A stretch of 64,000 bases of DNA from Paraktedonobacter sp035294465. Its GTDB lineage: Bacteria; Chloroflexota; Ktedonobacteria; Ktedonobacterales; Ktedonobacteraceae. Positions 9,229-17,099 of the stretch are shown here, one piece after another. Where the stretch lies: NCBI GenBank assembly GCA_035294465.1, contig DATGKW010000217.1, forward strand, positions 38,250-102,249. The letters are read 5' to 3'. Both the position numbers and the translations under genes were made by a program. Under the pieces are notes generated by a model. It saw nothing but the letters and a program-made list of their open reading frames with translations, did not search any database and was not told the DNA's origin. Position 1 is the first letter of the stretch; every line of letters starts with the position of its first letter.

Positions 9229-9324
9229 CTACAGAGCGAAAACAGCGACGATCAGACGTTCAATCAAGGCTGGAACGATGATTTGCAGCATCAACCCAAG
9301 CCCGCGTTTGAGCCATTTTTTCAT
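9229..9324 (-). CDS. 31-residue membrane-active-type peptide
   Basis: A tiny ORF beginning MKKWLKRG and ending RLIVAVFAL. A basic head is followed by a hydrophobic stretch long enough to enter a membrane. The AAAGGAG ribosome site is seven bases upstream of the ATG, an excellent match. A strong leftward promoter lies 340 bases upstream. I do not recognise a family; a small membrane peptide, toxin or bacteriocin-like product would fit the composition. There is no modification or immunity gene beside it. Coding status rests on the ribosome site and promoter only. Confidence 0.5.
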   Translation of the reverse strand: MKKWLKRGLGLMLQIIVPALIERLIVAVFAL

Positions 9325-9421
9325 CTCTTCTCTCCTTTCTCAGACAGAAACAGGATAGAAGGGAGTGGTGAGAGGAAACAAACGGCATGCATCCAGATGG
9401 GACACGGACAAGAAGAGAAGA

Positions 9422-9491
9422 GTTCCCTCACACGACTCGCACTTCATTCGGTTGTGCTCCGTAGAAGAACGTGCGAGGTGTGAGTGAGAAC
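9422..9491 (-). promoter_or_regulatory. Leader hairpin, possible attenuator
   Basis: Arms 9422-9442 and 9471-9491 pair over most of 21 positions. The core GTGCGAG of one arm (9471-9477, plus-strand notation) can also pair with CTCGCAC at 9539-9545, which lies inside the upstream leader ORF. This gives two mutually exclusive structures, as in attenuators. It sits between the leader ORF and the 31-residue ORF. Confidence 0.4.
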
Positions 9492-9526
9492 AAGAAAATG
9501 GAGCAGTTGCAAAGCTCGCTCTGTTA

Positions 9527-9607
9527 TCAGGCTCTACTCTCGCACTCTACGGAGAAACGTCGATAGGTAGCACCATGTGGACGACGACTACCAGGGTCAG
9601 GGTCCAT
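9527..9607 (-). CDS. Possible 26-residue leader peptide
   Basis: The first ORF downstream of the leftward promoter begins MDPDPGSRR and ends ECESRA. An AAAGGAGG ribosome site sits six bases before the ATG. The product is Arg/Pro-rich and has no recognisable family. Its 3' part contains one strand of an alternative pairing with the hairpin downstream, so a leader-peptide role is plausible. The same DNA on the plus strand has an ATG ORF with a poorer ribosome site. Confidence 0.35.
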   Translation of the reverse strand: MDPDPGSRRPHGATYRRFSVECESRA

Positions 9608-9664
9608 TCGGTTCCTCCTTTGAGCAATCTTTTATCTCCCCGCAGGGATAACCTTTACACTTAG

Positions 9665-9694
9665 AGTATAGAACGTGCCTGGAAACAACGTCAA
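9665..9694 (-). promoter_or_regulatory. Sigma-70-type promoter, leftward
   Basis: On the minus strand TTGACG (9694-9689) and TATACT (9670-9665) are 18 bases apart. It would drive the leader ORF and the 31-residue ORF. Confidence 0.7.
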
Positions 9695-9808
9695 GTGATT
9701 TGGATCAGAAGTCAGAGGGAGCCAGATCTTTTTCCTGGACTTCGGGAACAGCTATTGAGGCTCGCGGGTAAACTATTACTATGAGTAATGCGAAAGGAAA
9801 GGTAGCAC

Positions 9809-10102
9809 ATGGAATTCGAAGATTTTTTGGAACCTGAAATAGCTGTCACGGCGGCAGTAGTTGCGGCCATAGCTTCGCCTCGCGCCCGGAGCACCATACG
9901 CAAAGGTCTGGTGTACGGCATGGCCGGGGTGCTCTCGGCCAGCGAGGCGATTACTTCTTTTGCTCAGAACGTTCGTCACGGCGTCTGGCAAGCAGGTCAG
10001 GCGGCTACCCACGAAGTCCAGGACATGGTCGGGCAGGCGAAGGAAATGGAAAAAGGGACAAAAACACGCAGCGAGTCTGAAGCAACTACTCCCCAGCAGT
10101 GA
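9809..10102 (+). CDS. Small hypothetical protein with N-terminal hydrophobic segment
   Basis: A 97-residue protein. Residues 10-25 are an Ala/Val-rich hydrophobic stretch, residues 35-50 a second Gly/Ala-rich one, and the remainder is a charged helix rich in Glu, Lys and Gln. The layout is like small YtxH/DUF5132-type membrane-associated proteins, but I do not recognise it firmly. The ribosome site AGGAAAGG lies nine bases upstream of the ATG. A TTGAGG/TACTAT pair with a 16-base spacer (9755-9782) may be its promoter. It stands alone before the polyketide operon. Confidence 0.65.
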   Translation: MEFEDFLEPEIAVTAAVVAAIASPRARSTIRKGLVYGMAGVLSASEAITSFAQNVRHGVWQAGQAATHEVQDMVGQAKEMEKGTKTRSESEATTPQQ

Positions 10103-10422
10103 ACAACCGCGATAAACACGAAGGGAACGCTATCATCTCCAGAAGCGTTTTGAGGTGCCCGCGCTCACCTTTCTGAGTAAGGTGAGCGCGCAACCGCTCA
10201 CAGAGAGGCTACCACCCTTTTAGCCCCCCTTTGCGAGGCGTGCCACAGCCAGCCCGGTAGCCTCTCCTCATTCTCCGTCAACTCCGCGAGACCAGGAACG
10301 TGCCGTTTCTAGAGATTTTTTTTGCCTGTAATTGCTCGGTAACTAAACAGGCCCACTATGTAGGAGAGGTAGGACACCGACCGTAAAACTGTTTCATGGC
10401 TATTATCGAGGAGAGATCCATT
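10103..10422. promoter_or_regulatory. Upstream region of the first PKS operon
   Basis: The gap holds two hairpins. The first has 12-bp arms, 10160-10171 with 10179-10190, and probably ends the small upstream gene although it lacks a T-tract. The second has 11-bp arms, 10203-10213 with 10256-10266, around a 42-base loop. A SARP-like direct repeat lies at 10327-10344. No gene is seen. Confidence 0.55.
10327..10344 (+). promoter_or_regulatory. SARP-like operator, 11-bp direct repeat
   Basis: TGTAATT-gctc-GGTAACT, 7-mers starting 11 bases apart, 79 bases before the KS-alpha start. It is one of six such sites in the cluster. TATGTA follows 12 bases downstream as a possible -10. Confidence 0.55.
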
Positions 10423-11679
10423 ATGGAGCGTGTTGTAATTACCGGTGTAGGAGTTGTGGCTCCAGGTGGTGTAGGAAGAGAAGCATTCTGGGAGACACTT
10501 GTCACGGGCAAATCAACTTCTAGTCTTGTTCAGCTTGACGCCCCTGAGCAATTTCGCTCGCGGATTGCGGCTGCCGTTTCGGATTGGGAGCCTGGCCGCT
10601 TCGGTTTAACTGAAGAAGAACTTGCCAGAACGAGTAGACATATTCAGTTTGGATTGGTAGCTGCCGAGGAAGCACTGTCAGAGAGTCAGCTTGACCTGAG
10701 CCGTCTGGACCCTGCTCGTCTTGGCGTAGCGGCAGGGACAGCTATTGGCTCGACGCTGCGGCTTGAGCAAGAATATCTGGTGGTAAGCAAGCAAGCAACA
10801 GAGTTTACTGTTGATCCTACGCTTGCTTCACCATTCCTGTACCATGCAATGTCGCCCACGAGCCTGAGCGCGGAAATTGCGGCGAAGTTCCACGTCACAG
10901 GCCCCGTCGTTACTGTCTCAACAGGATGTACTGCTGGAATCGATGCCATTGCTCATGCGTTTGAGTGGGTACGCGATGGGGACGCCGACATCGTGATAGC
11001 CGGAGCTGCGGAAGCGGGGATCTGTCCCGTGAATATCGCTTCCTTTGACGCAATCAAGGCAACTTCGGACCGAAATGACCAGCCAGGAACCGCCTCGCGC
11101 CCCTTTGATCGTACAAGAAACGGCTTTGTTCTTGGGGAAGGAAGCGCATTTCTTATCCTGGAGTCACTGGATCATGCTTTCGGGCGGCATGCTCCTGTCA
11201 TTTATGGAGAGATAAAGGGGTACGGAAGCTCTCTCAATGCTTACCATATGACAGGTCTGCAACGTGATGGCCTTGATATGGCCCAGGCTATTCAGGCTGC
11301 CATAGATGAAGCTGGACTTGAGTTGGGCGCAATTCACTACATTAACGCGCATGGGTCTTCAACGCGTCAGAATGATATCCACGAAACCAACGCCATTAAG
11401 GCCGTCTGGCACGAACAAGCATATAGTATCCCTATCAGCTCCATCAAATCAATGATCGGGCATTCGCTGGGAGCTATAGGCGCGATAGAAGTCGCAGCCT
11501 GCGCTCTGATGCTCCAACGCAGATGCATTGCGCCCACGATCAATTATTCTACACCTGACCCAGAATGCGATCTCGATTATGTTCCTAATGTAGCCAGGGA
11601 TGTAGCAATGCAGAACATGGTCTCGACCGCCAGCGGCTTCGGTGGCTTTCAATCGGCTCTCGTACTCTCAGCTTTTTAG
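10423..11679 (+). CDS. Type II PKS ketosynthase alpha (KS-alpha)
   Basis: Condensing subunit of an aromatic type II polyketide synthase, 418 residues. It forms C-C bonds between ACP-bound malonyl units as a heterodimer with the chain-length factor encoded next. The full triad is visible: Cys169 in STGCTAG, His310 in NAHGSST and His347 in MIGHSLG. The start at 10423 follows a GAGGAG site and gives the family N-terminus MERVVITG; an ATG nine codons earlier lacks a good site. Fifteen bases separate it from the CLF gene, so the two are translationally close. It opens a nine-gene operon. Its partner ACP is probably the one at 39602-39844, since no ACP lies in this operon. Confidence 0.93.
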   Translation: MERVVITGVGVVAPGGVGREAFWETLVTGKSTSSLVQLDAPEQFRSRIAAAVSDWEPGRFGLTEEELARTSRHIQFGLVAAEEALSESQLDLSRLDPARLGVAAGTAIGSTLRLEQEYLVVSKQATEFTVDPTLASPFLYHAMSPTSLSAEIAAKFHVTGPVVTVSTGCTAGIDAIAHAFEWVRDGDADIVIAGAAEAGICPVNIASFDAIKATSDRNDQPGTASRPFDRTRNGFVLGEGSAFLILESLDHAFGRHAPVIYGEIKGYGSSLNAYHMTGLQRDGLDMAQAIQAAIDEAGLELGAIHYINAHGSSTRQNDIHETNAIKAVWHEQAYSIPISSIKSMIGHSLGAIGAIEVAACALMLQRRCIAPTINYSTPDPECDLDYVPNVARDVAMQNMVSTASGFGGFQSALVLSAF

Positions 11680-11694
11680 GAAAGGGTGATGGAT

Positions 11695-12921
11695 ATGTCT
11701 GTTGTTATCACCGGAGTTGGCGTTATAACCCCTGCCGGCATCGGCATCTCGGATTTCTGGGAAGGGATGACGAGTGGACGGTCATGTATCTCGCCTATCA
11801 CTCTTTTTGACACAACGAGGTTTACGAGCAAAGCTGCCGGGACAGTGGCAGGATTTGAGCCGGCGGCTTTTTTGGACCCACGTATTGTCGCACAGACAGA
11901 TCGCTGGACTCAATTTGATTTAGTCTGCGCCAAACAGGCCATCGAAGATGCCGGCCTGGCGCTTCAAGACGAGGATCCGACAAGGATCGGGGCGGTCTTC
12001 GCGGCCGGAACCGGCGGGAATGGATACGGCCAGCAACAATTGCACATTTGTAGATCACAGGGTCCAAAATTCGTAAGTGTCTATTTATCCATTGCCTGGT
12101 TTTACGCCGCAAGCATAGGGCAGGTCTCTATCCGTAACAATATTCGCGGTTATGGCCGAAATATCTGTGCAGAGGCAGCAGGCGGTCCGATTGCTGTAGG
12201 GCATGCAGCCAAAGTAATCACGCATGGGCTGTGTGATGTCGTCGTAGTCGGCGGTTCTGAGGCCCCGCTCACACCGTACACATTTGCATCTCATCAAGCT
12301 TCGGGGCTTCTTTCATCAGACAGTGGGCCCTATCCTTATCGCCCCTTTGATGCCACACATTCGGGGACAATCGTAGGCGAAGGAGGAGCGGGCTTTTGCC
12401 TTGAGAGCAAAGAACACGCCTTGAAACGCGACGCCCACATTTACGCAGAGGTTGCGGGTTGGGGACAGTCATTTGACGGGGTGCTTACACGTGGACCGGC
12501 CAGCGATGGCAAAGAATATGCCCGTGCGATAACCCAGGCCTTGCAGATGGCCCGGCTCCATCCATCGGAGATCGACTGGATTATCTGCGATGGACTGGGG
12601 ACAGAGGAAGGGGATAGATCTGAAGTAACAGCCCTGCGATCTGTATTTGGTGATCTTCTCACCACTATCCCGGCCTCTGCACCAAAATCGATGATTGGAC
12701 GCTTATTCAATGGAGGGTCAACAGTAGATATTGCCTCGGCGCTCCTGGGTATGGAGTCAAACGTTGTCTTGCCCACCGTGGGATTTACTCAACCCGATCC
12801 TGGCTACGAGATCGATTGTGTTCCCAATCAAGCTCGCTCCAGGCATTTACGCAATGTGCTTGTGGGGGCACGTGGCTTTGGCGGCTATAACTCGGCTCTC
12901 GTTTTGAAACGTCCTGCTTAG
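11695..12921 (+). CDS. Chain-length factor (KS-beta)
   Basis: Second subunit of the aromatic ketosynthase, 408 residues, which sets polyketide chain length. The condensing-enzyme fold is retained (VVITGVGVITPAG start, GARGFGGYNSALVL end). The active-site Cys region reads CAEAAGG, so the Cys is replaced by Ala where most CLFs have Gln, and the HGT and GH histidine motifs are gone (CDGLGTE, MIGRLFNG). A GTG and an ATG lie a few bases earlier, but the ATG at 11695 has the right spacing to AGGAAAGGG. It overlaps nothing and directly follows KS-alpha, the usual order. Confidence 0.92.
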   Translation: MSVVITGVGVITPAGIGISDFWEGMTSGRSCISPITLFDTTRFTSKAAGTVAGFEPAAFLDPRIVAQTDRWTQFDLVCAKQAIEDAGLALQDEDPTRIGAVFAAGTGGNGYGQQQLHICRSQGPKFVSVYLSIAWFYAASIGQVSIRNNIRGYGRNICAEAAGGPIAVGHAAKVITHGLCDVVVVGGSEAPLTPYTFASHQASGLLSSDSGPYPYRPFDATHSGTIVGEGGAGFCLESKEHALKRDAHIYAEVAGWGQSFDGVLTRGPASDGKEYARAITQALQMARLHPSEIDWIICDGLGTEEGDRSEVTALRSVFGDLLTTIPASAPKSMIGRLFNGGSTVDIASALLGMESNVVLPTVGFTQPDPGYEIDCVPNQARSRHLRNVLVGARGFGGYNSALVLKRPA

Positions 12922-12983
12922 CCCGTCTCAAGCACACGGTTCAGCCTTGTCCGACCACCTATCTATGAAGAAAGGAGCTTACA

Positions 12984-13376
12984 GTGATCGCATCTGTTCA
13001 TCGTTCTACCGTAGAGCCACTGAAGCAAACGCGCGGGGGACGCTTGCAAGTGCTGCTCAGTACGAAAACAACAGGCAACACGGCCGGTTTTCTCGGAACG
13101 CTCGCTCTCCTTCCAGGCGAAGTGTTTTTGAGGCATTACCACCCTTACAGTGAAGAATGCTTCTATGTCATTAAGGGCGAGGTCACGGTTGAAGGAGATG
13201 AGAACACCATTGTTGCAAATGAAGGGACAGCCGTATTTTTGCCTAAACGTGAACCGCATCGTTTGCGCAACAGGGGGAACGAGGAAACCATCCTGGTATT
13301 TTTCTGTTCTCCCCTGGCTCCTTCGCCCGCAGAAGGACATGTCCTTCTGGAAGAGCAGGCGCCAGCATACGTGTAA
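12984..13376 (+). CDS. Cupin-fold polyketide cyclase-like protein
   Basis: Single-domain cupin of 130 residues. Motif 1 is visible as RHYHPYSEECFYVIKGE, with the two His and the Glu that bind metal, and motif 2 contributes His in KREPHRLRN. Small cupins next to type II minimal PKS genes (TcmJ, RemF) assist first- or second-ring cyclisation, so that role is inferred here. The start is a GTG eight bases after AAAGGAG. It is the third gene of the operon. Confidence 0.82.
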   Translation: MIASVHRSTVEPLKQTRGGRLQVLLSTKTTGNTAGFLGTLALLPGEVFLRHYHPYSEECFYVIKGEVTVEGDENTIVANEGTAVFLPKREPHRLRNRGNEETILVFFCSPLAPSPAEGHVLLEEQAPAYV

Positions 13377-13409
13377 AAGGGAGCTGTAGCACTGGCGAGG
13401 AGCAGAGGA

Positions 13410-14198
13410 ATGAACTATACGCTATCTGATAAAGAAACGGCCATAAATCTGGGTTTAGCTGGCAAGCGAGCCCTTGTCACGGGGGCAAGTGACGAAATCA
13501 CACAGGCAATTGTGAGCGCCTTACTTCAGCAAGGAGCCGCAGTTGTAACCGCCTATGAACACGAGGGCAAAGCCAGAGATGCTCTAACCGTGGAATTGGA
13601 ACAGCTTCCTGACGGCAGTTTTGCGCTTCAGACAAACTTGAGTGATGAACAAGCGGTTGCCCGTATGGCAGAATGTGTTCGCCAGAAGTTCGGGCAAATC
13701 GATATTGTGGTAAACAATGCCTCTATCATCAGCCATGCCCCAATCCAGGAGTTAACTCTCTCGACCTGGCGGGAAACTTTGGACGCCAATCTCACCGGCA
13801 TCTACCTGGTTACACGAGCCGTGCTTGACATGCTGACGCCAGGAAGCTCGGTCACTAACATTTCCGCATGCCTGGCAGCAGTGGGTATGCGAGGGAAAGC
13901 ACATTTTACAGCAGCGAAGGCTGGTGTGATTGGCTTTACCAGGTCGGTATGCAAGGAATTAGGCACGCGAGGTATTCGTGTCAACGTTGTCGCGCCCGGC
14001 GTCATCGGAACCGGAGAAATGGGGGAACTTTCACCGGAGCAGCGCGGGCGTTACGCCTATCTTGCAGCTCTGGGTCGCCTGGGGCGGCCTGAAGAAGTGG
14101 CTGCCGCCGTCCTCTTCCTGGCCAGCGACTTATCCAGTTTCATCACAGGAGCAACGATCCCGATTGACGGAGGCGTTGGAGGCATTGCAGCCTTCTAG
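13410..14198 (+). CDS. SDR-fold protein with lost catalytic residues
   Basis: FabG-like short-chain dehydrogenase fold of 262 residues whose working parts are altered. The cofactor loop TGxxxGxG reads TGASDEIT, losing two glycines. The catalytic Ser position reads NISAC (Ala) and the YxxxK motif reads FTAAK (Phe for Tyr). The NNAS strand, the Lys and the C-terminal GATIPIDGG remain. Ordinary ketoreduction is therefore unlikely. It may be a scaffold or cyclase-assisting partner. The start follows GAGGAG. It lies between the cupin and the first ABM gene. There is no frameshift, so it is under selection as an intact protein. Confidence 0.88.
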   Translation: MNYTLSDKETAINLGLAGKRALVTGASDEITQAIVSALLQQGAAVVTAYEHEGKARDALTVELEQLPDGSFALQTNLSDEQAVARMAECVRQKFGQIDIVVNNASIISHAPIQELTLSTWRETLDANLTGIYLVTRAVLDMLTPGSSVTNISACLAAVGMRGKAHFTAAKAGVIGFTRSVCKELGTRGIRVNVVAPGVIGTGEMGELSPEQRGRYAYLAALGRLGRPEEVAAAVLFLASDLSSFITGATIPIDGGVGGIAAF

Positions 14199-14247
14199 CC
14201 TCCCTTAGCGAAACCTCGTCTTTTTTACGTTTAAGGAGCAAACAAAT

Positions 14248-14586
14248 ATGGCAACCTATGTCTTAGTTTTCGGCAGATTACACAATCTGGAGGATAAAGA
14301 GGCGTTCGAGGCAGCTTTTGAACAGGTAAGTCGTACAGTCGTAAGCAGTGCCAAAGGCATTATCCGAGACGAGCTCATCCATGATAGCAGTGACCCGTAT
14401 GCCTATATCATGCTGAGTGAGTGGGAAAGCAAAAATGCGTGGGCTACCTGGCAGAGCGCTCCAATACACGAAATACAGGTGGGTTCGCTGCGGCAGTACT
14501 GGCAAGGTCAGGGGGTAAAAGTTTGTAACACAGTTTTTTGCGTCGAGAAGGCAGATATCGAAAAAGAGCAGAGCCAGGTCGCTTGA
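14248..14586 (+). CDS. ABM-family monooxygenase/cyclase
   Basis: Antibiotic biosynthesis monooxygenase (ABM) domain protein of 112 residues, a dimeric ferredoxin-like fold. The family includes cofactor-free anthrone oxygenases (ActVA-ORF6, TcmH). Typical features are the N-terminal beta strand ATYVLVFGRL, the long first helix and the YIMLSEWESKNAW strand-turn. A quinone-forming oxidation of an aromatic polyketide is the likely role. AAGGAGC lies ten bases upstream. Confidence 0.8.
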   Translation: MATYVLVFGRLHNLEDKEAFEAAFEQVSRTVVSSAKGIIRDELIHDSSDPYAYIMLSEWESKNAWATWQSAPIHEIQVGSLRQYWQGQGVKVCNTVFCVEKADIEKEQSQVA

Positions 14587-14652
14587 TGTAGTACTGCCAG
14601 AAAGTGGCAAAGCAGGCTCTGCTGAATGAGAAATTTCAGAGGAGGATCGCTC

Positions 14653-15936
14653 ATGTTACACACACAGCAAGAAGATATCGACAACTTGTTGCGGCCGGAG
14701 TATCTGGCAAATCCCTATCCTGTATTCAAATACTTGCAGGCCAACGATCCGGTTCGCTGGAACCCTCATCTCAACGGCTGGATGATTTCGAGCTATGACG
14801 ATGTGCGAGCGCTCCTGCAAGATTCGCGTCTCTCGGCAGCTTCACCCTTTGGTTATCTTTTTAAGCGTCAACTGACCGAAGAGGAGCAAGCGGCCGTTAA
14901 CTTTATTCGCCCCTACGTCGAACAGTCTCTCTTAAACATGGACCCTCCACACCAGACACGCCAGCGAGCCATTCTGGGCGCAGCCTTTACCACGCGGAGA
15001 CTGGAGCAAATGAGAGTTCGCGTCCAGGAATTTGCCGATGAAATAGTGGATGAGATAGAGACAAGCGGGAAAATTGAACTCCTGCATCAGTTTGCTTTTC
15101 CCTTGCTTTTTAAGGTCATCTTTGCACTGCTAGGTATCCCGGCTGAGGCTCACGCAGAGGCCCGCCGGCTTTTTAACGAAGCGTCTGGCTTAATTATCAA
15201 GGTAAATTCGACGCCCTATCCTGCCTCTGAGCACCTCCTACGCTTCGCGGAGAACCTGCGGGAAACGGAAGACCTTATCAGGCCATATGTTGAGGAACGG
15301 CGCCTGCAGCCACAAGGGGATCTTATCAGCATCATGGTAGAGGCGGAGAGGCAAGGGAAGCTCAGTGAGAAAGAAATCTTCGTGCTCTGTTCTCAGCTCG
15401 TCTTCGCGGCTCATGAAACAACAGCCAACGCTATCTGCACCGGCATGTTCTATCTGTTGCAAAATCCTGCTCAACTGGAGCTTCTACAAACGAAACCGGA
15501 TATTCTCCCTCTCGCTGTGGAAGAAATCCTGCGTTACAGCGCGCCGGGACAAATGCGGCCACGCATCGCGCGTGAAGATATGGAGATCAGAGGGAAGCGG
15601 ATTCAGAAAGGGCAGCGGATTTTCCTTATGTTAGCAGCAGCAAATTTCGATGAAGAACATTTTGCTTGCCCACATATGTTGAACGTCGAGCGCCCCAAAA
15701 AAGAACAAATCATGACGTTTGGCCACGGCATTCATTACTGCTTAGGGGGCCCTCTGGCACGCATCGAATTACAGGTGATTTTTCCGACGCTTTTCAAACG
15801 CCTCCCAGGACTTAGATTAGCTTCTTCCGCCGTACAGTGGCGTCCGAACTTTCTCCTGCGGGGACTTGTAGAGCTGCCCTTGGAATTTGATCCTCCGGCC
15901 GCGGCCTTAGACGCGAGTTCAAGCGATGCTGCTTAA
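14653..15936 (+). CDS. Cytochrome P450
   Basis: Class I bacterial P450 of 427 residues. The I-helix oxygen-activating motif is AAHETT, the K-helix ExxR is EEILR, and the haem ligand lies in FGHGIHYCLGG. It needs ferredoxin and a reductase, neither of which is encoded nearby. It is probably a tailoring hydroxylase acting on the polyketide. The start at 14653 is set by an AGGAGG site seven bases upstream; the in-frame ATG at 14626 has none. Confidence 0.93.
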   Translation: MLHTQQEDIDNLLRPEYLANPYPVFKYLQANDPVRWNPHLNGWMISSYDDVRALLQDSRLSAASPFGYLFKRQLTEEEQAAVNFIRPYVEQSLLNMDPPHQTRQRAILGAAFTTRRLEQMRVRVQEFADEIVDEIETSGKIELLHQFAFPLLFKVIFALLGIPAEAHAEARRLFNEASGLIIKVNSTPYPASEHLLRFAENLRETEDLIRPYVEERRLQPQGDLISIMVEAERQGKLSEKEIFVLCSQLVFAAHETTANAICTGMFYLLQNPAQLELLQTKPDILPLAVEEILRYSAPGQMRPRIAREDMEIRGKRIQKGQRIFLMLAAANFDEEHFACPHMLNVERPKKEQIMTFGHGIHYCLGGPLARIELQVIFPTLFKRLPGLRLASSAVQWRPNFLLRGLVELPLEFDPPAAALDASSSDAA

Positions 15937-15958
15937 TCGGAAAGAAAAGAGGATGAGT

Positions 15959-16252
15959 ATGTCGTCTCCAGTTGTGCTCATTAACGTCTTTGAAGTGCCT
16001 GCCGGCACGGAGAGTGACTTTATTGAGTGGTGGAAGCGCAGCTCGGAAGCCATGAAGAAGGAACCAGGCTTTATCGATGCCAGGCTTCACCGGAGCCGGA
16101 AACCTGACGCACGTTTTCGGTTTATCAATGTCGCTCATTGGGAAACAGAGGAAGCTCTCGACCTGGCTCGTTGCAGGAACAAAGACGTTCTTCAATCTCT
16201 CCAGCAAGGTAGAGGATTTCCTGCGACCTACGAGGCCGTATTGCAATACTAA
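15959..16252 (+). CDS. Second ABM-family monooxygenase
   Basis: ABM-domain protein of 97 residues, distinct from the one at 14248. The opening VVLINVFEVPAG, the helix with WWKRSSEAMKKEPGF and the strand FRFINVAHWETEEA follow the family pattern. The start at 15959 has AAGAGG six bases upstream; earlier in-frame ATGs overlap the P450 gene without a site. Two ABM proteins flanking a P450 suggest successive oxidations of the aromatic core. Confidence 0.78.
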   Translation: MSSPVVLINVFEVPAGTESDFIEWWKRSSEAMKKEPGFIDARLHRSRKPDARFRFINVAHWETEEALDLARCRNKDVLQSLQQGRGFPATYEAVLQY

Positions 16253-16325
16253 AGCAGGGTTTCTCAGCGTGTCTTAGCAGGTAAACGTTGTCATCAACAT
16301 CATGTAGAAAAAGGAGCAAAAGAAC

Positions 16326-17075
16326 ATGGATATCTCCATTGAACGAGAGATGCCACAAACAAGTGAAATCGCACGCAAAATCGTCATGGACGTGCAAGAT
16401 ATTACGAAGGTCCTTCCTTTCGCTCACGGGCACATCGAGATTCTTAAAGGCATTAGCTTTCAAATTTTCAGCGGAGAGTTTGTCTCCATTGTAGGGCCTT
16501 CCGGTTCAGGGAAAAGCACCCTGCTAGGGATTATCGCCGGCTTGGACAATCCTACCACCGGCCGAGTACTGATCGATGGCATCGATATTACACACCTGAG
16601 TGAAGGGAAAATGGCAGCGGTACGTAACAGCAAGATTGGTATGGTCTTCCAGGCATTCAACCTGATTCCAACCCTGACCGCTCAAGAAAACGTCGAGATC
16701 CCGTTGTATGTTGGCAAACATAAAGGCACGCCCTCCGCACGAGCGAGAGAATTGCTGACTCTGGTTGGCCTCTCCCACCGCTTCAATCACCGACCAAATC
16801 AGCTCTCCGGTGGCGAACAGCAGCGCGTCGCGATTGCGCGTGCATTGGCGACCGATCCCGCTTTCGTGATCGCCGATGAACCAACAGGTAATCTTGATGC
16901 CAAAAACGGTGAAAACGTGCTCAACCTGATCGCCGAATTACGCGCTCAGACCGGCAAGACCTTTATCATCGCTACTCATGATCCTAAGGTTGCATTGCAC
17001 GCGGACCGCCGCATTTCTATTGTGGACGGGCAAGTCGCAAAAACCGATTTTGCGAGCGGTGTGGCCGCGCACTAG
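16326..17075 (+). CDS. ABC exporter ATPase, MacB/LolD type
   Basis: ATP-binding subunit of 249 residues. Walker A is GPSGSGKST, the signature LSGGEQQR and Walker B FVIADEPTGNLD. The LSGGEQQRVAIARAL and NLDAKNG pattern is that of the MacB/FtsE/LolD group, which couples to FtsX-like permeases. The permease gene follows 24 bases later. Export of the polyketide or self-resistance is inferred from operon position. Confidence 0.92.
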   Translation: MDISIEREMPQTSEIARKIVMDVQDITKVLPFAHGHIEILKGISFQIFSGEFVSIVGPSGSGKSTLLGIIAGLDNPTTGRVLIDGIDITHLSEGKMAAVRNSKIGMVFQAFNLIPTLTAQENVEIPLYVGKHKGTPSARARELLTLVGLSHRFNHRPNQLSGGEQQRVAIARALATDPAFVIADEPTGNLDAKNGENVLNLIAELRAQTGKTFIIATHDPKVALHADRRISIVDGQVAKTDFASGVAAH

Positions 17076-17099
17076 CGGGACCGGAAGGAGAAGAAAACG

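Noticed and set aside
9118..9483. 121-codon plus-strand ORF in the border zone
   Set aside because: No ribosome site; it covers the relics and the better-supported 31-codon ORF on the other strand.
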